Assembly (NCBI RefSeq): GCF_006542685.1
Contig: NZ_AP019736.1
Span: 1,026,001 to 1,090,000 of the forward strand
From: Alistipes dispar
Lineage (GTDB): Bacteria; Bacteroidota; Bacteroidia; Bacteroidales; Rikenellaceae
DNA: 64,000 nt
Direction: 5' to 3'
Part shown: positions 16,208 through 25,485 of the stretch, piece by piece
Position numbering within the stretch: the first letter of the stretch is position 1
Layout: each line of letters opens with the position of its first letter
The notes under the pieces: model-generated
The model's database searches: none
What the model saw: only the letters and a program-made list of their open reading frames with translations
What the model was told of the DNA's origin: nothing
Translations under genes and position numbers: made by a program

Positions 16208-18553
16208 ATGAACCGTTTGCCCGCATTCGCCGCTTTGGCGCTGTTCGGCCTCGGCGGTTGCTCCTCCGGAGCGAACACGGCCGAATTCGCCCGCGTCGAA
16301 AACGCCCGATTCGTCATCCCCTACGCCTCCTCCTATTTCGTGGGGGCAAATTTCTGGTACGGAGCCCTGCTGGCCGCCGAAGGCCCCAATGCGGACCGCG
16401 ACCGCCTGTGCCGGGAACTCGACCGGATGAAACGGTCCGGTATCACGAACCTCCGGATCCTGGTAGGATCCGAAGGCAGCGAAGGCGTCGTTTCGAAAGT
16501 CGAACCCATCCTGCAAACCGCACCGGGCATCTACAACGAAAAAGCGCTCGACGGTTTGGATTTCCTACTGGCCGAACTCGGGAAACGGCGGATGTACGCC
16601 GTACTTTACCTGACCAACTCATGGGAGTGGAGCGGCGGCTATTCACAATACCTCGAATGGAGCGGCTGCGGCACCTATCCCGTTCCGGGACGCGACGGCT
16701 GGGAAACCTTCCTCGAATACGTGTCCCAATACCATCAAAGAGAACTGACAGACAGATGCAAGCAACTTTTCTTCGATCACGTGCGCCGCATCGTAACCCG
16801 CACGAACCGCTATACGGGCCGGCCCTATGCCGAGGATCCGGCCATCTTCTCGTGGCAGATCGCCAACGAACCCCGCGCCTTCACGGAAGACAACAAAGAG
16901 CGCTTCTTCGAATGGATCGAAGCCACGGCACGGCTGTTGAAAGAGTTGGACCCCAACCACATGGTCTCGACAGGCAGCGAAGGCGCAAACGGCTGCGAAG
17001 GCGATCTGGGACTTTGGGAGCGCATCCATGCCATTCCCGAAATAGATTATGCCAACATCCATATCTGGCCCTATAACTGGGGATGGATCCAGCGCGAAAG
17101 CGTCGCCGGGGCATGCGATACGGCCTGCCGCAATGCACTCGACTACATCGACCGCCACGCCGCCGTGGCACAGCGTCTGGGCAAACCGCTGGTTATCGAG
17201 GAATTCGGCTATCCCCGCGACGGATTCAGCTTCGCCCCCGGCTCTCCGACCCTTTCCCGCGACCGTTTCTATCGCACGATCTTCTCCCGCCTGCTGCGCG
17301 ACGCCGCGAGGGGAGGAATCATCGCCGGTTGCAACTTCTGGGGCTGGGGCGGCTACGCAAAACCGGCGCATCTGCGCTGGCAGCAGGGAGACGACTATTG
17401 CGGCGACCCGGCACAGGAGGAGCAGGGGCTCAACTCGGTCTTCGCATCCGATACGACAACGTTGCGCGAGATCGCGCAGGCAAACCGCACATTGCAGCTT
17501 CACGCCGCTTCATCGGCATGCGGCGGCGGAAACCGGAATCCTGCGGAAGTACTCCGCACGCTGCGCGCCGCAGCCGCTTCGGGGCGCTTCTTTTTCGGTC
17601 AGCAGGACTACCCCTTCTACGGCGTATCCTGGTCTTACGAGCCGGAACGCAGCGACGTGAGCGATGTCTGCGGCGACCGTCCGGCCGTACTGGGTTGCGA
17701 CCTGGGCGAACTGGAGCTGGCAAAGGGACGCAATCTTGACGGCGTGCCCTTCGAAACGATGCGGCGCATGATCGTCGATCACCACCGGCACGAAGGGCTT
17801 GTCACGCTGAGCTGGCATCCGCGGAATCCGCTGACCGGAGGCGATGCGTGGGATGTCTCACAACGGAATGTCGTGCACGAAGTGCTGCCGGGCGGAAGCT
17901 GTCACGACCGCTTTATGGGATGGCTCGACGATGTCGCGGCATTCATCACCTCGCTCCGCACGGCAGAAGGCGAAACCATTCCGGTCCTTTTCCGGCCCTG
18001 GCACGAGCACACCGGAAGCTGGTTCTGGTGGGGAGAGGATCTATGCACTTCCGACGAGTACAAGGAGTTGTGGCGAATGACCGTGGATCGGCTCCGTATG
18101 CGGGGAGCGCAAATCGTGACCGTCTATTCGCCGAATCCCTGTATGTCCTCCTCAGAATACCTCGAACGCTGGCCCGGCGACGCATGGGTCGATGTACTCG
18201 GCCTGGATGCCTACGACGGAGACGGTTCGGAGCGTTTCGTCTCCGGCCTGAACCGGTCGCTGGCCGTGATGGACTCCCTTTCGCGGGATACGGGTAAGCC
18301 CTACGCGGTGTCGGAAACAGGGCGCGAGGGGATTCCTGAAGCAAAATGGTGGAGCGGCAGTCTGCTACGCGGCATCGGAACATACACCCCGTCCTATGTC
18401 TTGGTATGGCGCAATGCTCCGGACGACGCAAAACCCGGCCATTTCTATGCGCCCTGGCCCGGACAAGCCTCCGAGGAGGATTTCCTGCGCTTTCACGCCG
18501 ACGCCCGGACTCTCTTTCTCCGGGACGGACTCCCTGCGGAGGAGAGCAGGTGA
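16208..18553 (+). CDS. Bimodular GH5-GH26 endo-beta-mannanase lipoprotein
   Basis: A 781-residue lipoprotein (lipobox GLGGC, Cys18) with two catalytic modules. Residues about 40-430 form a GH5 domain of the subfamily-7 (mannanase) kind: SWQIANEPRAF gives acid/base E221 and VIEEFGYPRDG gives nucleophile E332. Residues about 445-775 form a GH26 domain: RPWHEHTGSWFWW gives acid/base E600 and VSETGREG gives nucleophile E703. Both modules are retaining enzymes expected to cut internal beta-1,4-mannosyl bonds. The short linker (about 430-445) is Gly/Ser/Ala-rich. It heads an operon with GH130, a GPH symporter and an epimerase, which together complete mannan breakdown. Surface attachment is inferred from the lipobox. 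Confidence 0.93.
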   Translation: MNRLPAFAALALFGLGGCSSGANTAEFARVENARFVIPYASSYFVGANFWYGALLAAEGPNADRDRLCRELDRMKRSGITNLRILVGSEGSEGVVSKVEPILQTAPGIYNEKALDGLDFLLAELGKRRMYAVLYLTNSWEWSGGYSQYLEWSGCGTYPVPGRDGWETFLEYVSQYHQRELTDRCKQLFFDHVRRIVTRTNRYTGRPYAEDPAIFSWQIANEPRAFTEDNKERFFEWIEATARLLKELDPNHMVSTGSEGANGCEGDLGLWERIHAIPEIDYANIHIWPYNWGWIQRESVAGACDTACRNALDYIDRHAAVAQRLGKPLVIEEFGYPRDGFSFAPGSPTLSRDRFYRTIFSRLLRDAARGGIIAGCNFWGWGGYAKPAHLRWQQGDDYCGDPAQEEQGLNSVFASDTTTLREIAQANRTLQLHAASSACGGGNRNPAEVLRTLRAAAASGRFFFGQQDYPFYGVSWSYEPERSDVSDVCGDRPAVLGCDLGELELAKGRNLDGVPFETMRRMIVDHHRHEGLVTLSWHPRNPLTGGDAWDVSQRNVVHEVLPGGSCHDRFMGWLDDVAAFITSLRTAEGETIPVLFRPWHEHTGSWFWWGEDLCTSDEYKELWRMTVDRLRMRGAQIVTVYSPNPCMSSSEYLERWPGDAWVDVLGLDAYDGDGSERFVSGLNRSLAVMDSLSRDTGKPYAVSETGREGIPEAKWWSGSLLRGIGTYTPSYVLVWRNAPDDAKPGHFYAPWPGQASEEDFLRFHADARTLFLRDGLPAEESR

Positions 18554-18624
18554 GCCGGCGCACTCCCGACAACGATGATTCAGAAGACAACTCATAACGA
18601 AACCGAAAACGCAACAAGATCGAC

Positions 18625-19791
18625 ATGGAATCGTTTCAGAAACGCATAGCCGAGCTGGAAGCCGGCTACGAAGCCCTCGTTACCCGTCCCAATGTACCCG
18701 ATCCGGCCTATAACGGCATCTATACCCGCTACCGTTATCCGATCCTGACAGCCGCTCACGCGCCGCTCTTCTGGCGCTATGACCTCGACCCGCGGAGCAA
18801 TCCCTACTGCATGGAACGGATCGGCGTCAATGCCGTGATGAACTCCGGCGCCATCAAGTTCAACGGCCGCTATCTGATCATGGCACGAGTGGAGGGCGCC
18901 GACCGCAAATCGTTTTTCGCCGTGGCCGAATCGCCGAACGGCATCGACAACTTCCGTTTCTGGGACTACCCCGTGACGATGCCCGAGTACGGCGAACCGG
19001 CGACCAATGTTTACGACATGCGTCTGACGGCTCACGAAGACGGCTGGATCTACGGTGTTTTCTGCGTCGAGCGCAAGGATCCCGCAGCCCGTCCGGGCGA
19101 TCTCTCGTCGGCCGTGGCTTCGGCCGGCATAGCCCGTACGAAAGACCTCGTGAACTGGGAACGCCTGCCGGACCTGAAAAGCCGCCACCAACAGCGCAAT
19201 GCGGTGCTGCACCCCGAATTCATCGACGGCAAGTACGCGTTCTATACCCGTCCGCAGGAGGGTTTCATCGAGGCCGGCAACGGCGGCGGAATCGGCTGGG
19301 CGCTCATCGACGACATTACGCATGCCGAGGTACGCGAAGAGCGTATCATCAACTGCCGCTACTACCACACCATCAAGGAGGTCAAGAACGGCGAAGGCCC
19401 TCATCCGATCCGAACACCGCAGGGATGGCTGCACCTGGCTCACGGCGTCCGGGGGTGTGCCGCAGGCCTGCGCTACGTACTCTATCTTTACATGACCGAA
19501 CTGGAACGTCCCTGGATACCGATCGCCGAGCCGGGCGGTCTGCTGATGGGTCCGGCAGGAGAAGAGCGGGTGGGCGACGTTTCGAACGTGCTCTTTTCGA
19601 ACGGATGGATTGCCGATCCCGACGGGCGCGTGTTCATCTACTACGCCTCGAGCGACACCCGCATGCACGTGGCCACCTCGACCGTCGATCGGCTGGTGGA
19701 CTACTGCCTGCACACGCCGGCCGACGGACTGACTACGGGCCACAGCGTCGAAACGCTCAAAAAGCTGATCGGCAAAAACCTCAAACGCTGA
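18625..19791 (+). CDS. GH130 4-O-beta-D-mannosyl-D-glucose phosphorylase
   Basis: A 388-residue cytoplasmic enzyme (no signal peptide) of GH130, closest in appearance to subfamily 1, whose members split mannosyl-beta-1,4-glucose with phosphate into mannose-1-phosphate and glucose. MNSGAIKFNGRY lies near residue 72, and NVYDMRL places Asp131 where the family proton donor is expected. The phosphate-binding region includes RHQQRNAVLHPEF and HGVRGC. It lies 71 bases after the GH5-GH26 gene and 4 bases before the transporter; the epimerase that makes its substrate follows. Subfamily 2, acting on mannooligosaccharides, is a less likely alternative. Confidence 0.93.
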   Translation: MESFQKRIAELEAGYEALVTRPNVPDPAYNGIYTRYRYPILTAAHAPLFWRYDLDPRSNPYCMERIGVNAVMNSGAIKFNGRYLIMARVEGADRKSFFAVAESPNGIDNFRFWDYPVTMPEYGEPATNVYDMRLTAHEDGWIYGVFCVERKDPAARPGDLSSAVASAGIARTKDLVNWERLPDLKSRHQQRNAVLHPEFIDGKYAFYTRPQEGFIEAGNGGGIGWALIDDITHAEVREERIINCRYYHTIKEVKNGEGPHPIRTPQGWLHLAHGVRGCAAGLRYVLYLYMTELERPWIPIAEPGGLLMGPAGEERVGDVSNVLFSNGWIADPDGRVFIYYASSDTRMHVATSTVDRLVDYCLHTPADGLTTGHSVETLKKLIGKNLKR

Positions 19792-19795
19792 CGAT

Positions 19796-21220
19796 ATGGC
19801 TGCCCCGCTTTCCGAAAAGATCGGCTACGGACTCGGTGACATGTCATCGAGCATGTTCTGGAAGATTTTCTCCTACTACCTGCCCTTTTTCTATTCGAAC
19901 ATTTTCGGCCTGTCGCTCGAGCATGCCGCCATGATGCTGCTCATCACGAAACTGGCCGATGCGGTCATCGACCCGGTCATGGGGATCGTTTGCGACCGCA
20001 CTACCTCGCGTTGGGGACGTTATCGCCCCTATCTGCTCTGGATCGCCATGCCGTTCGCGGCCGCGGGTGTGCTGACCTTCACGACGCCCGATTTAGGTTA
20101 TACGGGCAAGCTGATATGGGCCTATGCGACCTACATGCTGATGATGATCGTTTACACGGCCATCAACGTCCCCTATGGCGCCATGCTCGGCGTAGTGACC
20201 GCCGACTCCCAGGAGCGTACGGTCTTCTCCTCCTACCGCATGTTCTTCGCCTACGGCGGATCTTTTCTGGCTTTGGCCCTCTTCGAGCCCCTCTGCACGC
20301 TCTTCACCCCGCCGTTCGTCGGGACCGACGGTGCGGCGAAGATCGCAGCCGAAGCCCGGGGCTGGCAAACGGCCACGGCCGTCATCGGAGTGCTCTGCGC
20401 CGTGCTCTTCTTCCTTTGCTTCCGCATGACGCGGGAGCGCGTGAAGGCCTCCTCCGAGACGAAAAGCACGCATCACAGCGTGGCCGGCGACATTCGTTCG
20501 CTGATGACCAACGGCCCGTGGTGGATCCTGCTCGGCGTGGCCATCTGCGTACTGCTTTTCAATTCGATACGCGGCGGCGTGGCGGCCTACTATTTCAAGG
20601 ACTATCTGGGCGAGGACAATTCGCTCGGCGGCAACCTGCTGCTCTCATGCGGCGCTTTCCTGGCCATCGGCGAGGTCGCCAACATGCTGGGCGTGACTCT
20701 CGCGTCGCCCGTCGCCCGCCGTATCGGGAAGAAGCAGACCTACATGCTGGCGCTCATCGGCTCAGGGGTCCTGAGCGTCGTATTCTTCCACATGCCCCTC
20801 TCGGTGGCGGGCTGCTGGGCAATCGTCGTACTGCAAGTGCTCATTTCAGCCTTCGCGGGGATGACCTTCCCGCTGCTGTGGAGCATGTTCGCCGACGTGG
20901 CCGACTACTCCGAACTGAAACACGGGCACAGTTCAACAGGACTGATCTTTTCCTCATCGTCAATGGCCCAAAAGTTCGGCGGTGCATTTGGCAGCGCCCT
21001 CATCCTTTGGCTGCTGGCGGCCTACGGATACAATACGGAGGCCGATGCCGTGCAGTCCGGGCAGACGCTCTTCGGACTGCGACTGCTCATGAGCTATCTG
21101 CCCGCCGCAGGGTGTGCGCTGGCCTCCCTGCTGCTGGTCTTTTATCCACTGACCGACCGCCGCATGAAGCATATTGCCGGCAAGCTGTCGATACGCAGAA
21201 AAACCGAGGATCATGAATGA
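19796..21220 (+). CDS. GPH-family sugar:cation symporter
   Basis: A 474-residue inner-membrane protein with about twelve hydrophobic segments of the glycoside-pentoside-hexuronide (MelB-like) family. Typical marks are the N-terminal KIGYGLGDMSS, DPVMGIVCDRTTSRWGRYRPYLLW in the loop after helix 2, and MFADVADYSELKHG near residue 365. In mannan loci this family imports mannobiose or mannooligosaccharides from the periplasm; that role here comes from the operon. It starts four bases after the GH130 gene and its stop overlaps the epimerase start. Confidence 0.93.
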   Translation: MAAPLSEKIGYGLGDMSSSMFWKIFSYYLPFFYSNIFGLSLEHAAMMLLITKLADAVIDPVMGIVCDRTTSRWGRYRPYLLWIAMPFAAAGVLTFTTPDLGYTGKLIWAYATYMLMMIVYTAINVPYGAMLGVVTADSQERTVFSSYRMFFAYGGSFLALALFEPLCTLFTPPFVGTDGAAKIAAEARGWQTATAVIGVLCAVLFFLCFRMTRERVKASSETKSTHHSVAGDIRSLMTNGPWWILLGVAICVLLFNSIRGGVAAYYFKDYLGEDNSLGGNLLLSCGAFLAIGEVANMLGVTLASPVARRIGKKQTYMLALIGSGVLSVVFFHMPLSVAGCWAIVVLQVLISAFAGMTFPLLWSMFADVADYSELKHGHSSTGLIFSSSSMAQKFGGAFGSALILWLLAAYGYNTEADAVQSGQTLFGLRLLMSYLPAAGCALASLLLVFYPLTDRRMKHIAGKLSIRRKTEDHE

Positions 21221-22448
21221 CTTACTGAAAACCTTCCGGCAGGAACTGCTCGATGAGTTAGAGCACGATATCCTGCCCTTTTGGACCGAACGGGTGATGG
21301 CTCCCGCCGAACGCCGTTTCTACGGACGCATAGCCGGCGACGGCACGCTCTATCCCGACGCCGATCAGAGCGCCGTACTTTACGGCCGCCTGATATGGAC
21401 CTTCTCGGCCGCCTATCGGATGACAGGACGCCGGGAGCTGCTCCTGCCAGCGACCTGCGCGCGCAACTACCTCCTCGACCACTTCATCGACCCGGAATTC
21501 GGCGGAGTCTATTGGTCGGTACGTGCCGACGGTACGCCGGCCGATACGCGCAAGCAATTCTATGCGTTGGGATTCGCCATTTACGGATTGAGCGAATACG
21601 CACGCGCGACGGATGACGCGCGTGCGGCGAAGGAGGCATGGCGGCTCTTCGAAACCATTGAGGCCCATTCGTTCGATCTGCAGAACGACGGCTACCTCGA
21701 GGCGGCGGCCCGCGACTGGTCCCCCCTGGAGGATGTCCGCCTGAGCGACAAGGACGCCAACGAGCACAAAACGATGAACACGCATCTGCATATCCTCGAA
21801 GGGTATGCCAATCTGCTGCGGCTTTACCCCTCGGAGGAGCGGCTGCGCAGTCAGACACGTCATCTGCTCGAACTCTTCTTCACGCGCATCATGACTCCGG
21901 ACGGGCATCTCGGGCTCTTTTTCGACGAAACATGGCACGACCGCCATCCGGGCGACATATCGTTCGGTCACGACATCGAAGCATCGTGGCTCCTTTTCCG
22001 AACGGCTCAAACATTGGGCGACGACGAACTGCTCGGACGCGCGCGGAGTTGCTGCGCACGGATCGCCGAAGCGGCACTCGAAGGCTACCGGCCCGACGGC
22101 AGCATGATCTACGAACGTCATGCCGACGGCTCGATCGACGGCGAGCGCCATTGGTGGGTGCAGGCCGAAACGGTCATCGGGCTCTATTACCTCTACCGTT
22201 ACTTCGGGCGGGCCGAAGCGATCGAAGACTCGATGCGAACATGGAAATACATCCGAACGCACCTGATCGACCGTGAAGGCGGCGAATGGTGGTGGAGCAT
22301 TCTTCCGGACGGTACGGTCAATCGGCGCAACGACAAGGCCGGATTTTGGAAATGCCCCTACCACAACGCACGTATGTGCATGGAGGTCACAACTCTCATC
22401 GAAAGGGAGGACGGCCGTCCGCCGCACCGGGCGACGCCGATCGGATGA
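21213..22448 (+). CDS. Cellobiose 2-epimerase (AGE family)
   Basis: A 411-residue (alpha/alpha)6-barrel protein of the N-acylglucosamine 2-epimerase family. Conserved residues of the cellobiose 2-epimerase branch are present: KQFYALGFAIYGLSEY, KTMNTHLHILEGY with the first catalytic His region, SFGHDIEASWLL, and KAGFWKCPYHNARMC with the C-terminal catalytic His. It should turn mannobiose into mannosylglucose for the GH130 phosphorylase. The ATG at 21213 overlaps the transporter stop (21218-21220), so translation is coupled. It ends 53 bases before a strong terminator. Confidence 0.93.
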   Translation: MNDLLKTFRQELLDELEHDILPFWTERVMAPAERRFYGRIAGDGTLYPDADQSAVLYGRLIWTFSAAYRMTGRRELLLPATCARNYLLDHFIDPEFGGVYWSVRADGTPADTRKQFYALGFAIYGLSEYARATDDARAAKEAWRLFETIEAHSFDLQNDGYLEAAARDWSPLEDVRLSDKDANEHKTMNTHLHILEGYANLLRLYPSEERLRSQTRHLLELFFTRIMTPDGHLGLFFDETWHDRHPGDISFGHDIEASWLLFRTAQTLGDDELLGRARSCCARIAEAALEGYRPDGSMIYERHADGSIDGERHWWVQAETVIGLYYLYRYFGRAEAIEDSMRTWKYIRTHLIDREGGEWWWSILPDGTVNRRNDKAGFWKCPYHNARMCMEVTTLIEREDGRPPHRATPIG

Positions 22449-22500
22449 AACGCACGAAAGGGACGCCCGCAGGATAGGGACCGCACGATCACCGGTCATA

Positions 22501-22535
22501 CGCGAGCCGAGGGGATGATCTCCCCTCGGCTCGCG
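22501..22535. terminator. Bidirectional terminator between convergent operons
   Basis: A perfect 15-base stem (22501-22515 with 22521-22535), a five-base loop and a following TTTT. It lies between the epimerase (plus) and the GH2 gene (minus) and should end both mannan operons. Confidence 0.87.
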
Positions 22536-22620
22536 TTTTCCCGCCGGCATGTCTGATCCAGCGCTTGTTCGGTTCCGGCCCGGCAGGAGCCGATCCCGCG
22601 GTCACCGGGACGCAAAGGCC

Positions 22621-25482
22621 TTACAGGGACAACAGCGTTTTCCTATCGAAATTGTATCCTTCAGCCGAGAAGACCGTATCATCCGCAGCCGGGAATTCGG
22701 CCTCCACGATCCGCCTTTCGCCGGGCAGCAGGTGGATGTATCCTTCCGAGATATAAGCCGGCAGCACAGCCTCTCCGCTCTCCGCCTTCCGGATATTGAA
22801 CTTGACGGCGACGGCCGTAGTCGAAGCCGTATTGGCCACCTCGACCCGTACGCAACGGCTGCCGGCCTCGTCATGCGATTCGAGCAGCCGGGCTTTCAGC
22901 TCCGGAGCCGCCACTCCGTTCAACGCGGTGAAATTCCGGTCCGCGCTGCGCAAGTAGTCATTGACCGATACCCGTTTCCCCTCGACAAAGAGCTCCAGAC
23001 GCAGCAGATGGCACGGATCGCCCGGAAGCGGCTGCAAAACGGTAACCGGCGTCACACCGTTGGCAGCGATCACGGCGACGTTTTCCGACAGTCCGTCCAG
23101 CCGCTTCCCGTCGAACGTATATCTCGAGACCACGACCCGCGCCCGGCGACAGTCGTTGCGCGTGGTATTGACCACCAAGACCTGTCCATCGTGAGGATTG
23201 GCCTGCACGTGAAGCTTCTCGCAAGCCTTACGGCAACCATAGAACGAACCGTGGGTCTCGAAATCCCACGAATAGGTCTGCCACTCGAGGCTCGGCCAGG
23301 CCGGATGGCTCATCCACAGCAGGACACCCGACGCGGAATTCCACATGCGGCTGTTCCACGCCTCGAGCATCGCCCGGTGACTGTCGTAGTTGATCAACTG
23401 GGCCTTGCGGCAGAAATCGTCGAGCGATTCGGCTTTACCGTACAGATCGTCCACGGCCTGACAGTACTCCGGCAATCCGAAATGCAAATCGTGATAATAC
23501 CATGTATCGCTGATAGGCCACCGTTCCGATTCGGGAATAAACTTGCGCATCGACTCGGCCGTAGGAACCGACGGCGATCCCAGTTCGGTCGTGAATCCGC
23601 AGGCCTGGACGGCGAAGTACTCCTTCTCGTCGATATAATGCCACGGACCGCTTGTGCGGAGATTCATATAACGCGAATTGGGGCTGTAAAAGCGAGTCCC
23701 GTCCTCCCCGGCAATCAACCGCTCGAGTCTCGGCGCCATCGTCGGGGTAGCGTAACCTTCATTGCGCGGGCACCAGACCGCAATCGAGGGGTGGTTACGG
23801 AAGCGCTTAACGGTCTGCCGGGCATTCTCGATGAAAAGGTCCTCGTCATTGACGTTCAGATTGCTGCCCTCGGTCGAGATCCAGAAGTCGTTCCACACCA
23901 GCATGCCGTACTCGTCGCACAGCGTATAGAAGATCTCCTCCGTCGATTCGCCGGTCCAGTTGCGCACCATGTTGAAACCCTCTTCACGGTGCAGCCGGAA
24001 AGCCGGTTCGAGCCGTTCCCGCGACACCCGCTTCATGCCGTCGTCCATGCCCCAGTTGCCGCCGCGGCAGAAGATCCGCACTCCGTTGCAGCGGAGTACC
24101 AGATAGGGCGACGTCGCATCCTTCCCGATACGTCGCAGACGAGAGACATCAACCCCCTCGCGGAGGGCCGGAACCACGACATCCTGCTGCACGACACGCC
24201 GATGAAACGTATCGAACAACGGTTCACCATCGCGTACGTCGTTCGTGGGCTGAAACTCGAAACGAATCTCTTCGCCCCGGGGCGTATCGGCCGTCAGTTC
24301 GTAGGAAAACTCCCGGACGCCGAAGCGAACTCGCCGGACGTCGGACTCCGCACCGCCGCACTTCACCCGCAGATCGAGGTCGTACATCGCCTGATCGCCA
24401 TAACCGTTCGGCCACCACAACCGCGGATTTTCCAGATGCAGTCCCGGAATCTCAGCGGGCGAGACGCTCACCGTGCGGGACTCGCCGGCCGCCAGTTCGA
24501 CCGGATACTCGAATTCGGTCACGCCGTCGATCCGGCCACACAGCACGACATGCCGCCCGACGGCGGCATGGTTGGTCATCTCCATGCGGACCGTCACGTC
24601 GGCCGACGACGTGTCGGGCAGAGGCAGGTCGGTCACCACCTGCGGGTAGGCCAACGTAACGTCGCCCGTATATGCGAGGGTCACGTCCTGCCAGATGCCG
24701 ATGTTGCGGTCGCGGATGCCGGGAATCCAGTCCCACCCCTCAGAACTGATAAATGTAGGACCGTCCAGACACAATTGCCCGCCGTTTGGGCCCCGCCCGG
24801 CGGCTTTCGACTGCTCGTGCGGAATGCCCGGATTATAGGGCGGATAGATCTTCACGGCCAACACGTTATGGTCGGAGAAACATTCCGTCACGTCGAACAG
24901 TCCTTCGACGAAGGCTCCGCGGATATCGCCGAGTTTCCGGCCGTTGAGCCATACGTCCGCCCGATAGTTAATGCCTTCGAAATTCAGCCACACACGACGC
25001 CCGGCGACATCGGCAGGCTTGTCGAAACGGATCCGATACCACCACTCCGTGCGACAGAGGCTTTCGGGAATGGCCATGTTGTTCAGCCCGTAGTAAGGAT
25101 CGGGATAGACGCCGGCATCGACCAGTGTGGTCAGCACCGTTCCCGGCACCACCGCATTATACCACCCGGAAGTATCGTATGCAGGGCTGAAGAGCGAGCC
25201 TCCCTCGGCCACGACCCGATCGGCATCGGTCATTTCCCAACCGCCGGCCAATGTCCAGGTGGCGTCATCCGACTTTTCGAGACGCACTTCAACAGGCCGC
25301 TTGGCTTTGGGAACCGCCTGTTGGGGCGGCGTCTCGGATTTCGGAAGCTCCGACTCGGGTTGCGGAACGACCAGTCCGAAATTGGTAGGAGGCAACGGCT
25401 GCGCCGTCTTCTGCGCCTCCGCATCCTCGGCAAAGGACAGCAACGACAGGGAAAGCATGGCAAGTCCGATGTTCAAACGCAT
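22621..25482 (-). CDS. GH2 beta-mannosidase-like glycoside hydrolase
   Basis: A 953-residue secreted protein with a signal peptide (about residues 1-24) and a Pro/Glu/Lys-rich stretch up to about residue 63. A GH2 jelly-roll sugar-binding domain follows (WYNAVVPGTVLTTL, TEWWYRIRF), then Ig-like domains and a (beta/alpha)8 catalytic domain. WCPRNEGYA supplies the acid/base Glu and FTTELGSPS the nucleophile Glu, in the pattern of GH2 exo-beta-mannosidases and exo-glucosaminidases. It should release mannose from non-reducing ends. It is the last gene of the long minus-strand operon and starts three bases after the stop of the upstream hydrolase. Specificity is inferred from the locus. Confidence 0.9.
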   Translation of the reverse strand: MRLNIGLAMLSLSLLSFAEDAEAQKTAQPLPPTNFGLVVPQPESELPKSETPPQQAVPKAKRPVEVRLEKSDDATWTLAGGWEMTDADRVVAEGGSLFSPAYDTSGWYNAVVPGTVLTTLVDAGVYPDPYYGLNNMAIPESLCRTEWWYRIRFDKPADVAGRRVWLNFEGINYRADVWLNGRKLGDIRGAFVEGLFDVTECFSDHNVLAVKIYPPYNPGIPHEQSKAAGRGPNGGQLCLDGPTFISSEGWDWIPGIRDRNIGIWQDVTLAYTGDVTLAYPQVVTDLPLPDTSSADVTVRMEMTNHAAVGRHVVLCGRIDGVTEFEYPVELAAGESRTVSVSPAEIPGLHLENPRLWWPNGYGDQAMYDLDLRVKCGGAESDVRRVRFGVREFSYELTADTPRGEEIRFEFQPTNDVRDGEPLFDTFHRRVVQQDVVVPALREGVDVSRLRRIGKDATSPYLVLRCNGVRIFCRGGNWGMDDGMKRVSRERLEPAFRLHREEGFNMVRNWTGESTEEIFYTLCDEYGMLVWNDFWISTEGSNLNVNDEDLFIENARQTVKRFRNHPSIAVWCPRNEGYATPTMAPRLERLIAGEDGTRFYSPNSRYMNLRTSGPWHYIDEKEYFAVQACGFTTELGSPSVPTAESMRKFIPESERWPISDTWYYHDLHFGLPEYCQAVDDLYGKAESLDDFCRKAQLINYDSHRAMLEAWNSRMWNSASGVLLWMSHPAWPSLEWQTYSWDFETHGSFYGCRKACEKLHVQANPHDGQVLVVNTTRNDCRRARVVVSRYTFDGKRLDGLSENVAVIAANGVTPVTVLQPLPGDPCHLLRLELFVEGKRVSVNDYLRSADRNFTALNGVAAPELKARLLESHDEAGSRCVRVEVANTASTTAVAVKFNIRKAESGEAVLPAYISEGYIHLLPGERRIVEAEFPAADDTVFSAEGYNFDRKTLLSL

Positions 25483-25485
25483 GAC

